Made by a program: the position numbers and the translations under genes. Positions 16,706 through 24,666 of a DNA stretch of 33,977 bases are shown piece by piece; the stretch's first letter is position 1; the number at the start of each line of letters is the position of its first letter. The DNA comes from BQJD01 sp964350265 (lineage in GTDB: Bacteria; Pseudomonadota; Gammaproteobacteria; Arenicellales; CAJQKF01). The notes under the pieces are model-generated. The model saw nothing but the letters and a program-made list of their open reading frames with translations, had not been told where the DNA came from and searched no databases. Location: assembly GCA_964350265.1 (NCBI GenBank), contig CAYGJZ010000044.1, positions 1 through 33,977 of the forward strand, read 5' to 3'.

Positions 16706-17626
16706 CTATGCCCGTCCGGCGGCGAGCAGGTAGAGAAACTCCAGCCCGAGGGTGGCGCCGGCCAGCGAGGTGATCTCGGCGTGGTCGTAGCAGGGCGCGA
16801 CCTCGACGATGTCCATGCCGACCAGGTCGAGTCCGGCAAGACCGCGCAGGACGGGCAGTGCCTGTGACGTGCTCAGGCCGCCGGCCACGGGTGTGCCGGT
16901 GCCCGGTGCGAAGGCCGGGTCAAGGCAGTCGATGTCGAAGGTAAGGTAGACCGGGTGATCGGCCACCACCTCGCGCACCCTGGCGACCACCGCGTCGACG
17001 CCGATCCGCGCGACCTCCTCGGCATCGATCACGGCGAACGGGTGCTGCTCGTAGTTGTACTCGGTGCGGATGCCCACCTGCACCGAGTGCGCCGGGTCGA
17101 GAATGCCCTCGCGCGGCGCGTGGTAGAACATCGAGCCGTGGTAGTAGCGGGTCTCGTCGGTGGCCTCGTTGTCGGTATGGGCATCGAAGTGCACCATCGC
17201 CATCGGCCTGTCGAAGTGTCGTGCGAAGGCGCGCAGGATGGGCAGGGTGATGAAGTGATCACCACCGAAGGTGAGCAGCTTGCGCCCGGCGGCGAGGTGC
17301 GAGGCGACCACGCCCTCGAGGGCATCGACCATGGCCTGGCTCTCTCCCGGCGGGAAGACGATGTCGCCGCAGTCCACGACCTCGAGGCGCTCGAACAGGT
17401 TGAATCGCCAGGGCCAGCGACGCTCCTCCCAGCGCAGGTTGGCCGAGGCCGCGCGAATGCCCTGTGGACCGTGCCGGGTGCCGGCGCGGCCGGAGGTGCC
17501 CATGTCGTAGGGCACGCCGATCACCGCCACGTCGGCGTTCGCCGCGTCCGCGCGCAGCGGCCGGCCGAGGTAGCCGAAGTTGTTGCCGACGATGGAATAG
17601 GTGGCGAAGGCGTCGTCCGCGGGCAT
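16706..17626 (-). CDS. speB: Agmatinase
   Basis: 306 residues, the same length as E. coli SpeB as I remember it and alignable over its whole length. It hydrolyses agmatine to putrescine and urea using two manganese ions. Metal ligands are visible: GGDHF (H124), HFDAHTDNE (D148, H150, D152) and FDIDCLDP (D231, D233). YYHGSMFYHAPREG matches the agmatinase HGxMF loop, which distinguishes it from arginase. No arginine decarboxylase lies in the window; a putrescine-degrading enzyme homologue (PuuB) is encoded at 32066-33409. The upstream 108-base gap holds a 7-bp hairpin next to a TATCAT box. GGAG is about 13 bases from the ATG, rather far. Confidence 0.93.
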   Translation of the reverse strand: MPADDAFATYSIVGNNFGYLGRPLRADAANADVAVIGVPYDMGTSGRAGTRHGPQGIRAASANLRWEERRWPWRFNLFERLEVVDCGDIVFPPGESQAMVDALEGVVASHLAAGRKLLTFGGDHFITLPILRAFARHFDRPMAMVHFDAHTDNEATDETRYYHGSMFYHAPREGILDPAHSVQVGIRTEYNYEQHPFAVIDAEEVARIGVDAVVARVREVVADHPVYLTFDIDCLDPAFAPGTGTPVAGGLSTSQALPVLRGLAGLDLVGMDIVEVAPCYDHAEITSLAGATLGLEFLYLLAAGRA

Positions 17627-17667
17627 GATGGAAAAGCCGCTCCGTAGGCAGAAGGAAGAACGCGGCT

Positions 17668-17689
17668 ATGATACCGCGCAAGGCGCGGT
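17668..17689 (-). promoter_or_regulatory. Hairpin with adjacent -10-like box upstream of speB
   Basis: ACCGCGC (17673-17679), loop AAG, GCGCGGT (17683-17689) is a perfect 7-bp inverted repeat. On the minus strand it runs straight into TATCAT (17668-17673), a five-of-six -10 box about 42 bases before the speB start. The hairpin could end the upstream TSUP transcript, or sit within the speB promoter spacer. No good -35 box is seen. Confidence 0.35.
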
Positions 17690-17734
17690 GGAAACAGGCG
17701 GCCCCGCGCATGGGTACCGATTCGACGTGCCGGC

Positions 17735-18487
17735 TCAGGGCGAGGCGGCAAACTGCACCAGCAGCACGCAGCCGGAGGCGAGCAGCAGCACCAGCACGGC
17801 CAGGCGGAAGGTTTCCTCGCCGATGCCACGGTAGACCCGCGCGCCCAGCCAGGCGCCGGCCAGGGTCAATGGCAGGCAGGCCGCGGTCACCAGCAGCACG
17901 TCGCCGTCGATGCGGCCGCTGATGCCCATCAGTGCCGAGGCCAGCACCAGCATGACCAGGTTGAAGGGCTGGTAGACGGCGCGCTGGGCGTCGGCGCCGC
18001 CGCCCTTCATCTGCAGCCAGACCAGCGGCAGCGGGCCGGACAGCCCGGCAAAGCCACCCAGGAAGCCGCCCCCCGCGCCCACCGCGGCGTCGGCCAGCGG
18101 CGCCTGCTGCCAGCGCGGCGAAAGACCGCGGCGGCCGATGAACTGGAACAGCACGTAGCCCACCAGGAAGGCGCCCACCGAGCCCTTCAGCCACTGCGGC
18201 GAAACCTGGCTCAGCACCCAGACGCCCAGTGGTACCGCGAGCACCCCGCCGACCAGGAAAGGTCGCACCCGCTGCCAGGCAAAGGCGCGGCGCACGGTGA
18301 CCAGCCCGACCAACTGCGCGGCCACCGAGGTCAACGCCACCAGCGGCGGCACCATGGTCGCCGGCAGTGCGTGGAACCACAGCCCCGAGGCCACCAGCCC
18401 GGTGCCGAAGCCGGCGAAGCCGGAGGTGAAGCCGGCGCCGAAGGCGGCCAGCAGCACCGCCAGCCAGGAAGCAACGGACAGGCTCAT
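17735..18487 (-). CDS. TSUP family (TauE/SafE) membrane permease
   Basis: A 250-residue inner-membrane protein with about seven or eight hydrophobic helices. The repeated half-motifs GAGFTSGFAGFGTGLVASGL at the N-terminus and GAGGGFLGGFAGLSGPLPLVWLQM in the second half are the internal duplication typical of TauE/SafE/YfcA permeases. These export or import small organosulfur or carboxylate anions such as sulfoacetate or sulfite; the substrate cannot be told. The start is the ATG at 18487, with GAAG just upstream; the long open frame above it is antisense-like. It lies 62 bases downstream of the chromate transporter gene on the same strand, so both may share a transcript. Confidence 0.85.
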   Translation of the reverse strand: MSLSVASWLAVLLAAFGAGFTSGFAGFGTGLVASGLWFHALPATMVPPLVALTSVAAQLVGLVTVRRAFAWQRVRPFLVGGVLAVPLGVWVLSQVSPQWLKGSVGAFLVGYVLFQFIGRRGLSPRWQQAPLADAAVGAGGGFLGGFAGLSGPLPLVWLQMKGGGADAQRAVYQPFNLVMLVLASALMGISGRIDGDVLLVTAACLPLTLAGAWLGARVYRGIGEETFRLAVLVLLLASGCVLLVQFAASP

Positions 18488-18549
18488 CGATCTTCGCCCA
18501 TGGATAATGTCATTTCCGGGAATGGAGCGGCCGGGGGGAGGGCCGGCGG

Positions 18550-19746
18550 CTACAGCGCCGCCGCCATGCTGGCGAGCACGCACCAGGCCACCACCCACAG
18601 CGCCGAGACCCGCCAGGCGGCGAACGCGGTGAAGCCGACCAGGGCGATGACCACGTCGGTGGCGCCGCGTACCGCGCTGGTCCACAGCGGGTCGTAGAGG
18701 GCGGCGCCGAGCAGGCCGACCACCGCCGCGTTGACCCCGGCCACCACCCGTGCCGCCACCGGCCGCGCGACGATGGCCCGCCACAACGGCAGCATGCCGG
18801 CCACCAGCAGGTAGCCGGGCAGGAAGATGGCCACCAGCGCCACCAGCGCGCCCACCGCGCCGCCGGCCTCGCCCGGCAGCCGGGCGCCGAGGAAGGCGGA
18901 GATGCTGAACATCGGCCCCGGCACCGCCTGTGCCGCGCCGTAGCCGGCGAGGAAGTCGTCGCGGTCGATCCAGCCCGGGGTGACCACCGCGTCTTCCAGC
19001 AGCGGCAACACCACGTGGCCGCCGCCGAAGACCAGCGAACCAGTGCGGTAGAAGGCATTGGCGGCGGCCAGCAACGGGTCCAGCCCGGCCAGCCAGGGCA
19101 GTGCCAGCAACAGCACGGCGAACACCGCGAGCAGCCGCCAGCCGGTGCCCGCGCCGTAGTCCAGGGGCACCGCCCCGGCGGACCCCACCGAGCGCACCTC
19201 GCGGCACAGGACCAGCCCGGCAAGACCGCCGGCCAGCACCGCCAGCAACTGCACCCAGGTCGGCTCGGTGAGCAGGATCACCGCCGCCGCCAGGGCGGCG
19301 ATGCTCATCCGCGCCGGGTCGGGACACAACTGCGCGCGCATGCCGAGCACGCCGTGGCTGACCACCGCCAGGGCCACCAGCTTCAGGCCGTGGATGGCGG
19401 CGTCGCCCATCGGCCCCTCGATGGCCGGCAGCACGGCGGCGAAGGCGAACAGCAGCACGGCGGAAGGCGCGATGAAGACCAGTGCCCCGGCCAGCGCACC
19501 GGCGAAGCCGGCGCGCACCAGGCCGAGGCAGAAGCCGACCTGGCTGCTGGACGGCCCGGGCAGGAACTGGCACAGCGCGACGATCTGGATGAACTGGCTG
19601 TCGTTCACCCAGCGGCGACGCTCGACCAGTTCGCGGCGGTAATAGCCCAGGTGGGCGATGGGTCCGCCGAAGGAGGTCAGCCCGAGCACCAGGAAGACAC
19701 GGAAGACCTCGGCGACGCTGCCGCGCGAAGAGTCCGGCTCAGCCAT
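18550..19746 (-). CDS. chrA: Chromate transporter, two-domain type
   Basis: A 398-residue inner-membrane protein with both CHR domains. The first has LGLTSFGGPIAHLGYYRRELVERRRWVND followed by LCQFLPGPSSSQVGFCLG; the second repeats the plan with GSLVFGGGHVVLPLLEDAVV and GYGAAQAVPGPMFSISAFLGA. The FGGP/FGGGH and PGP motifs are the transport signatures of the CHR superfamily. ChrA expels chromate using the membrane potential, though many chromosomal copies have no shown role in resistance. The start is the ATG at 19746, directly followed by EPDSSRGSVAEVFRVFLVL. No ChrB-type regulator is adjacent. Two hairpins lie between it and the upstream secreted-protein gene. Confidence 0.9.
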   Translation of the reverse strand: MAEPDSSRGSVAEVFRVFLVLGLTSFGGPIAHLGYYRRELVERRRWVNDSQFIQIVALCQFLPGPSSSQVGFCLGLVRAGFAGALAGALVFIAPSAVLLFAFAAVLPAIEGPMGDAAIHGLKLVALAVVSHGVLGMRAQLCPDPARMSIAALAAAVILLTEPTWVQLLAVLAGGLAGLVLCREVRSVGSAGAVPLDYGAGTGWRLLAVFAVLLLALPWLAGLDPLLAAANAFYRTGSLVFGGGHVVLPLLEDAVVTPGWIDRDDFLAGYGAAQAVPGPMFSISAFLGARLPGEAGGAVGALVALVAIFLPGYLLVAGMLPLWRAIVARPVAARVVAGVNAAVVGLLGAALYDPLWTSAVRGATDVVIALVGFTAFAAWRVSALWVVAWCVLASMAAAL

Positions 19747-19797
19747 GGGGCCGGCCACGCCGTGGAACCAAGGTCGGTGCTCCTGTGCAGGGGGGGA

Positions 19798-19858
19798 CGC
19801 CGTGATGCTACACGGCGCCCGCCGGCGACACCATCCTTTCCGCCGCCGCCCGGCGGCG
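19798..19858 (-). terminator. Two hairpins between the cysteine-rich gene and chrA
   Basis: CGCCGCCG/CGGCGGCG at 19841-19858 (up to 8 bp, tiny loop) and CGCCGTG/CACGGCG at 19798-19817 (7 bp, 6-base loop) follow the stop of the 155-residue gene in its direction of transcription. Neither has a T-run, so they may be weak terminators or message-end structures. Confidence 0.4.
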
Positions 19859-19868
19859 AGCCGATCGG

Positions 19869-20336
19869 CTAGTACTCGCAGCCGCGCCGGCAGTCGCGGT
19901 TGTAGCTGCCCCGCGGGCAGTAGCCGACGGCGCGGCCGCGACGATCGAAGCGCAGCACCTGGCAGGCGCGCCAGCGACCGTGGAAGTACACCGCGTCGCC
20001 GCGATGACCCCGGTCGGCATGGCGCGGGCCGTGGCGGTTTCCTCGATGGCCGCGACGGTCGTCCTTGCGTGGATGGCGCCACTCGTCCGCGTAGCCGTGG
20101 CGGTTGTCGCAGCGGATGGCGCTGGTGCAGGTGCGGATCCGGCCACGGGCATCGTCGCACATCAGCGCGTGGCGGCGGTCGCCCAGGCAGACCGCGTAGT
20201 CGCTGTGCAGGCCAAGGTCGGCACAGCTTGCGGAGGAGGATCGCCAGGGCGTGCCGGCGCACTCGTTGGCGGCCTGCAGCGGAACAACGGGTGCGAGCAG
20301 CAGCGTGCCGAACAGCACGGTGGATGGCAGGTTCAT
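19869..20336 (-). CDS. Secreted cysteine- and histidine/arginine-rich protein
   Basis: A 155-residue protein with a Sec signal peptide (about residues 1-23, hydrophobic core TVLFGTLLLAPVVPL, cleavage near LQAA-NE). The mature part has ten cysteines (26, 38, 50, 60, 70, 76, 125, 140, 149, 153), an even number that suits disulfides in the periplasm or outside the cell. Between residues 79 and 112 is a low-complexity basic block rich in His, Arg, Gly and Asp. The C-terminus has short repeats of the type aromatic-x-G-R. I do not recognise a family. Nucleic-acid, polyanion or metal binding is possible from composition only. It is transcribed divergently from the aminotransferase gene at 20477. Confidence 0.6.
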   Translation of the reverse strand: MNLPSTVLFGTLLLAPVVPLQAANECAGTPWRSSSASCADLGLHSDYAVCLGDRRHALMCDDARGRIRTCTSAIRCDNRHGYADEWRHPRKDDRRGHRGNRHGPRHADRGHRGDAVYFHGRWRACQVLRFDRRGRAVGYCPRGSYNRDCRRGCEY

Positions 20337-20476
20337 CGTCTTCGTCCCCCATCGGGTGGTCAGTGCGGGGCATTGTGATCGGCGCTGGCTGAGCGGGGGA
20401 TGAACGCGGTGACGGCGTTGACCCTGGCCACGGGGGCGGTCTATAACGGTCGGCCGTCCCCGCCCCGTGAACCGCC

Positions 20477-21679
20477 ATGTCCATCGTCGCCCGCCACGTC
20501 GGCCGCACCGGGATCTCCCCGAGCGTGGCCCTGTTCCGTCGTGCCCAGGCCCTGCGCGCCGAGGGTGCCGACGTGCTGGTGCTGTGCGCCGGGGAGCCGG
20601 ACTTCGACACCCCGGCGCACATCTGCGCGGCGGGCATGCGCGCCATCGAGGACGGATATACCCGCTACACCGCGGTGGACGGCATCGCCGAGCTGAAGCA
20701 GGCGGTGTGCGAGAAGTTCCGCCGCGACAACCAGCTTGCCTACGACCCCGCCCAGGTGATCATCGGCGCCGGCGGCAAGGCGGTCCTGTTCAGCGCCTTG
20801 TTCGCCAGCCTCGACCCCGGCGACGAGGTCATCGTGCCGGCCCCCTACTGGACCAGCTACCCGGACATGGTGCGCCTGTGTCACGGCCGGCCGGTGGTGG
20901 TGCCCACCGACCCGGCACAGGGCTACCGGCCGGACCCGGCACGCATCGAGGCGGCGATCACCCCGCGCAGCCGCTGGCTGCTCCTGAACAGTCCCGGCAA
21001 CCCCTCCGGCGCGGTGCTCGGCGAGGGCGATCTCGCCGCCCTGGCCGAGGTGCTGCGTCGTCATCGGCAGGTCGGCGTGATCAGTGACGACATCTACGAG
21101 CACATCGTCTACCCGCCGGCCCGCTTCGCCACCCTGGCCGCGGTGGCGCCGGACCTGGCCGATCGCGTGCTCACCGTCAACGGCGTGTCCAAGACCTATG
21201 CCATGACCGGCTGGCGCATCGGCTATGCCGCCGGTCCCGCCGAGCTCATCGACGCCATGCGCGTGGTGCAGTCGCAGACCAGCGGCAACCCGGCCAGCAT
21301 CAGCCAGTGGGCGGCGCTGGCGGCGTTGCAGAACCCCGCCGACTTCCTGCCCGCCGCGCTGGCCCGTTTCCAGGCCCGTCGCGACCGGGTGGTGGAGGCG
21401 CTGGGACGATTGCCGGGCCTTGCCTGCCCGCTGCCCGACGGCGCCTTCTACGTCTTCGCCGACATCGCCGGCTGCATTGGGCGGGTCACCCCCGCGGGCC
21501 GGCGCATCGACGACGACGAGGCCTTCGTCATGGCCCTGCTGGAAGAGCAGGGCGTGGCCCTGGTGCATGGCGGCGCCTACGGCACCTCCCCGGCGATACG
21601 CATGTCCTATGCCGCCGACGACGCCATGCTCGACGACGCCTGTGCGCGCATCGGCGAGTTCTGCCAGTCGCTGCGCTGA
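20477..21679 (+). CDS. Class I aminotransferase (aspartate aminotransferase-like)
   Basis: A 400-residue PLP enzyme of fold type I. Signatures in order: VLVLCAGEPDFDTPAHI near residue 34, GAGGKAVLFSAL (98-109) for phosphate binding, APYWTSYPDMV, LNSPGNPSGAV (170-180) with the cofactor-contacting asparagine, SDDIYEH (203-209) with the aspartate, and VNGVSKTYAMTGWRIGY with the PLP lysine K239. The overall pattern fits the bacterial AspC/AatA subgroup Ib (Thermus/Bacillus type) that transaminates aspartate and sometimes prephenate or aromatic amino acids. It is a single gene; dodecin follows after 67 bases on the same strand but has its own ribosome binding site. Confidence 0.88.
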   Translation: MSIVARHVGRTGISPSVALFRRAQALRAEGADVLVLCAGEPDFDTPAHICAAGMRAIEDGYTRYTAVDGIAELKQAVCEKFRRDNQLAYDPAQVIIGAGGKAVLFSALFASLDPGDEVIVPAPYWTSYPDMVRLCHGRPVVVPTDPAQGYRPDPARIEAAITPRSRWLLLNSPGNPSGAVLGEGDLAALAEVLRRHRQVGVISDDIYEHIVYPPARFATLAAVAPDLADRVLTVNGVSKTYAMTGWRIGYAAGPAELIDAMRVVQSQTSGNPASISQWAALAALQNPADFLPAALARFQARRDRVVEALGRLPGLACPLPDGAFYVFADIAGCIGRVTPAGRRIDDDEAFVMALLEEQGVALVHGGAYGTSPAIRMSYAADDAMLDDACARIGEFCQSLR

Positions 21680-21746
21680 CGGACGCTGTACGAGAGCCGC
21701 GCAGTTGTTACCATGGCGTCTCCTTCGACCCACACGGAGAGCGCTC

Positions 21747-21953
21747 ATGACGGCACATGTCTACAAGTCCATCGAGATCACCGGCTCCTCCACCACGGGC
21801 AGCGACGACGCGGTGCGCGCGGCGGTGGCCAAGGCGGCGGAAACCGTGCACAACATGGACTGGTTCGAGGTGACCGAGACCCGCGGGCACATCGTCGACG
21901 GCACCATCGGCCACTGGCAGGTGACGGTGAAGATCGGATTCCGGCTGGCCTAG
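21747..21953 (+). CDS. Dodecin
   Basis: A 68-residue flavin-storage protein that forms hollow dodecamers. The sequence MTAHVYKSIEITGSS and MDWFEVTETRGHIVDG, then GHWQVTVKIGFRL, is characteristic. Trp39 and Gln58 correspond with a constant offset to the archaeal residues W36 and Q55 that stack on and hold the isoalloxazine ring, so flavin binding is likely. ACGGAGAG lies 8 bases before the ATG. The stop codon is embedded in a small hairpin, and the gene converges on boxA with 21 bases between. BoxA is a flavoprotein, but a functional link is speculation. Confidence 0.9.
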   Translation: MTAHVYKSIEITGSSTTGSDDAVRAAVAKAAETVHNMDWFEVTETRGHIVDGTIGHWQVTVKIGFRLA

Positions 21954-21971
21954 CCGGATGGCCGCGCGGCC
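21941..21971. terminator. Compact bidirectional terminator-like region between dodecin and boxA
   Basis: CCGGCT/AGCCGG (21941-21957, 5-base loop) overlaps the dodecin stop codon, and GGCCGCGCGGCC (21960-21971) is a perfect palindrome just before the boxA stop. Two convergent genes share this 31-base block. No long T-runs are present. Confidence 0.4.
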
Positions 21972-21974
21972 CTT

Positions 21975-23162
21975 CTAGTAGGTCTCGACGTGGTAACGGC
22001 CCTGCTCGCGCATGGCCGGCTTGATCTCGTTCCAGGCCAGGCGCTGGCGACGGCAGATGTCGGCCAGCGCCTCGTCGACGCCGTTCTCCATGCCCTTCAG
22101 GCCGCAGATGAAGATGTGGGTGCGCTCCGAACACAGCAGTTCGGCCAGCGACTCGCCGTGGCTGCGCATGCGGTCCTGCACGTACTCCTTGTCGGCATCG
22201 GCCAGGCGCGAGTAGACCAGGTGCTGTTCAAGCACGTTGGCGGGGACCTTCTTCAGCGGACCGAAGTACGGCAGCTCCGCCGGGGTGCGCGCACCGAAGT
22301 ACAGCACCAGCTTGCCGCCCGCCCCGGGCATGGCGCGGCGACGGCGCTCGGTGAAGGCGCGGAACGGCGCCGAACCGGTGCCGGTGCAGATCATCACGAT
22401 GTGGCTGTTGGGGTCGTTGGGCATCAGGAAGGTGGCGCCGAACGGTCCGGTCACCTGCACCTTGTCGCCGCGTGACAGGTCGCACAGGTAGTTGGAGCAC
22501 AGCCCGCCGGGTTCACGCTTGACGGTGAGGGCGATGTTGTTGCCGTTGCGCTTCTCGCCGTCCCGCGCGCTGGACACCGAGTACAGCCGGATGTCGTGGG
22601 GGCGGCCGTCGTCCTTCGTCCCCGGCGGCACGATGCCCACGCTCTGCCCTTCCAGCACCGGGAAGGAGGTTTCGCCGAAGCCGAGGATGATGTGGCGCAC
22701 GTCGCTGTCGGCGTCGGCATCGGTGATGCGGTAGGCGCCCTGCACCGTGGCCGTGGCCGGGCTGGCGCGGCTGAACAGGTTGATGGACGGCTTCGCCGCC
22801 GAGGCCGGCGCCAGCGGCCGTCCGCCGGTGCCGGCATGGGCGGTGGCGATCAGCGCGCCGATGTCGTCCTCGATGGCCTCGCCGAGGCCGTCGCCGTCTT
22901 CACCGACCTCGGCCTGCTCGGGCAGCTCGTCCCAGGAGAACTGGTCTTCCAGGCTGTAGGCACGTTCCACGAAGCGCCAGTTGTCGATGGCGCCGGTGGG
23001 ACACGGCGCGATGCAGTCCATGCTGTAGTCGCACTTGCCCGCGTCCACCACCACGTTGTTGTCATCGTGGGTGATGGCATCGATGGGACAGGCATCCTCG
23101 CAGGTGTAGCAGCGGATGCAGATCTCCGGGTCGATCAGGTGCTGTCGCATGACGTCGCTCAT
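21975..23162 (-). CDS. boxA: Benzoyl-CoA 2,3-epoxidase, reductase subunit BoxA
   Basis: A 395-residue cytoplasmic iron-sulfur flavoprotein that passes electrons from NADPH to BoxB. An N-terminal ferredoxin-like part has C15-x2-C18-x2-C21-x3-C25-P, and a second motif C44-x5-C50-x3-C54-P in which Ser47 takes the place of a cysteine. The rest is a ferredoxin-NADP reductase module: RLYSVSSARDGE binds FAD, CSNYLCDLSRGDKVQVTGPFG follows, and IVMICTGTGSAPFRAFTERR binds NADP. The C-terminal IFICGLKGMENGVDEAL and final Tyr are typical. The start is the ATG at 23162, 16 bases after the boxB stop. It is the last gene of the boxC-boxB-boxA set. Confidence 0.93.
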   Translation of the reverse strand: MSDVMRQHLIDPEICIRCYTCEDACPIDAITHDDNNVVVDAGKCDYSMDCIAPCPTGAIDNWRFVERAYSLEDQFSWDELPEQAEVGEDGDGLGEAIEDDIGALIATAHAGTGGRPLAPASAAKPSINLFSRASPATATVQGAYRITDADADSDVRHIILGFGETSFPVLEGQSVGIVPPGTKDDGRPHDIRLYSVSSARDGEKRNGNNIALTVKREPGGLCSNYLCDLSRGDKVQVTGPFGATFLMPNDPNSHIVMICTGTGSAPFRAFTERRRRAMPGAGGKLVLYFGARTPAELPYFGPLKKVPANVLEQHLVYSRLADADKEYVQDRMRSHGESLAELLCSERTHIFICGLKGMENGVDEALADICRRQRLAWNEIKPAMREQGRYHVETY

Positions 23163-23178
23163 GGCGCCTGGTCCTGGC

Positions 23179-24624
23179 TCAGGCGGCGATCTGCACGAAC
23201 TCGAAGTCGCCGGGCTTGTTGTCGATGGGCACGCGCGGCGCGGCGATCCAGTTGGCATAGCCGCCGGCCTGGTGGCACGGCGCCATCAGCGAGTGAATGT
23301 AGTCGCCATCGTCCTTCGAGGGCAGCCATTCGTCGTGGCGCTTGTTCCACGCGGCCTCGGCGAGCACCTCGCCGTCGGGGCTGGCATTGACGCCGCCGAA
23401 CTCGCCGATGGCGCGGTGGAAGGCCACGTGGGGAAGGCTGAGACGGAAGTCGACGCCGGTCTTGGCGATCACCTTGTTCCAGCGTTCCACGCCCTTGGCG
23501 GCATCGGCGATGTAGTCGTCGCGCAGGCGCATGTTGATGGCGGTCAGGGCCGGCTCGTCCACCAGCACCGGCTTGCCGTCGACCATCTTCAGCACCGGGT
23601 AGGTGGCGTCGCGCAGCAGGTGGTCGTCGTCGATCCTGTTCTCGTTGTAGCGGCCCTTCAGACCGGAGCTGTAGGCATTGGCGGCATTGGTGGAGATCTC
23701 CGAACCGAACAGGTCCAGCGACAGCGAGTAGTGCAGGTTGGCCTTCTTCTGCAGGGTCGGCAGGTCGACCACGCCGAGCCTGCGCACCGCCTCGATGTCG
23801 TGGGGATCGCTGATGCCGGCCTCGTTCATGGCCTCGCAGGTGCGCTGCACCACCCGGCTGATGCCCGACTCGCCGACGAACATGTGGTGCGCTTCCTCGG
23901 TGAGCATGAAGCGGCAGGTGCGCGACAGCGGATCGAAGCCGGACTGGGCCAGGCTTTCCAGCTGCATCTTGCCGTCGCGATCGGTGAAGTAGGTGAACAT
24001 GAAGAAGGACAGCCAGTCCGGCGTTTCCTCGTTGAAGGCGCCGAGCATGCGCGGCTTGTCCATGTCGCCGGAGCGGCGGCGCAGCAGCTCGGCGGATTCC
24101 TCGCGACCGTCCTTGCCGAAGTACTTCTGCAACAGGTAGACCATGGCCCACAGGTGGCGGGCTTCCTCGACGTTGACCTGGAACAGGTTGCGCATGTCGT
24201 ACAGCGACGGCGCGGTGGCGCCGAGGTAGCGTTGCTGTTCCACCGAGGCCGGCTCGGTATCGCCCTGGATCACCACCAGCCGGCGCAGCATGGCGCGGTA
24301 CTCGCCGGGCACTTCCTGCCAGGCGGCCTCTCCCTTGTGGTTGCCGAAGCCGATGGTGCGGCCTTCCTCGGCGGGCGCCAGCAGCACGCCCCAGCGATAC
24401 TCGGGCATCTTCACGTAGCCGAACTGTGCCCAGCCCTTGGGATCGACGCTGACCGCGGTACGCAGGTAGACCATGGCATCCTGGAAGCCGTTCGGGCCCA
24501 TGGTCTTCCACCAGTCGAGGTAGCCGGGGTGCCACTGTTCCAGTGCCTTGAGCACGCGGCGGTCGTCGGCCAGGCCGACGTTGTTCGGAATGGAGGTATC
24601 GTAGTTGACGTTGAGATCGTTCAT
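23179..24624 (-). CDS. boxB: Benzoyl-CoA 2,3-epoxidase, oxygenase subunit BoxB
   Basis: A 481-residue di-iron enzyme that inserts one oxygen atom into the ring of benzoyl-CoA to give the 2,3-epoxide, using electrons from BoxA. Ligand motifs of the ferritin-like four-helix bundle are seen at VNVEEARHLWAMVYLL (E154, H157) and FMLTEEAHHMFVGESG (E243/E244, H246/H247). The N-terminus NDLNVNYDTSIPNNVGL and GWAQFGYVKMPEYRWGVLLAP are typical of BoxB. Length matches the family (about 470-480). It lies 42 bases after boxC and 16 bases before boxA. The identification is secure. Confidence 0.95.
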   Translation of the reverse strand: MNDLNVNYDTSIPNNVGLADDRRVLKALEQWHPGYLDWWKTMGPNGFQDAMVYLRTAVSVDPKGWAQFGYVKMPEYRWGVLLAPAEEGRTIGFGNHKGEAAWQEVPGEYRAMLRRLVVIQGDTEPASVEQQRYLGATAPSLYDMRNLFQVNVEEARHLWAMVYLLQKYFGKDGREESAELLRRRSGDMDKPRMLGAFNEETPDWLSFFMFTYFTDRDGKMQLESLAQSGFDPLSRTCRFMLTEEAHHMFVGESGISRVVQRTCEAMNEAGISDPHDIEAVRRLGVVDLPTLQKKANLHYSLSLDLFGSEISTNAANAYSSGLKGRYNENRIDDDHLLRDATYPVLKMVDGKPVLVDEPALTAINMRLRDDYIADAAKGVERWNKVIAKTGVDFRLSLPHVAFHRAIGEFGGVNASPDGEVLAEAAWNKRHDEWLPSKDDGDYIHSLMAPCHQAGGYANWIAAPRVPIDNKPGDFEFVQIAA

Positions 24625-24666
24625 GGCGCAATGCTCGCGTAGTGTCTCGCTGTGGTCAGCGGGCGG

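Noticed and set aside
18488..19573. Long N-terminal extension of the TSUP gene
   Set aside because: It overlaps the chromate transporter in another frame; the Met at 18487 begins a standard TauE/SafE N-terminus.
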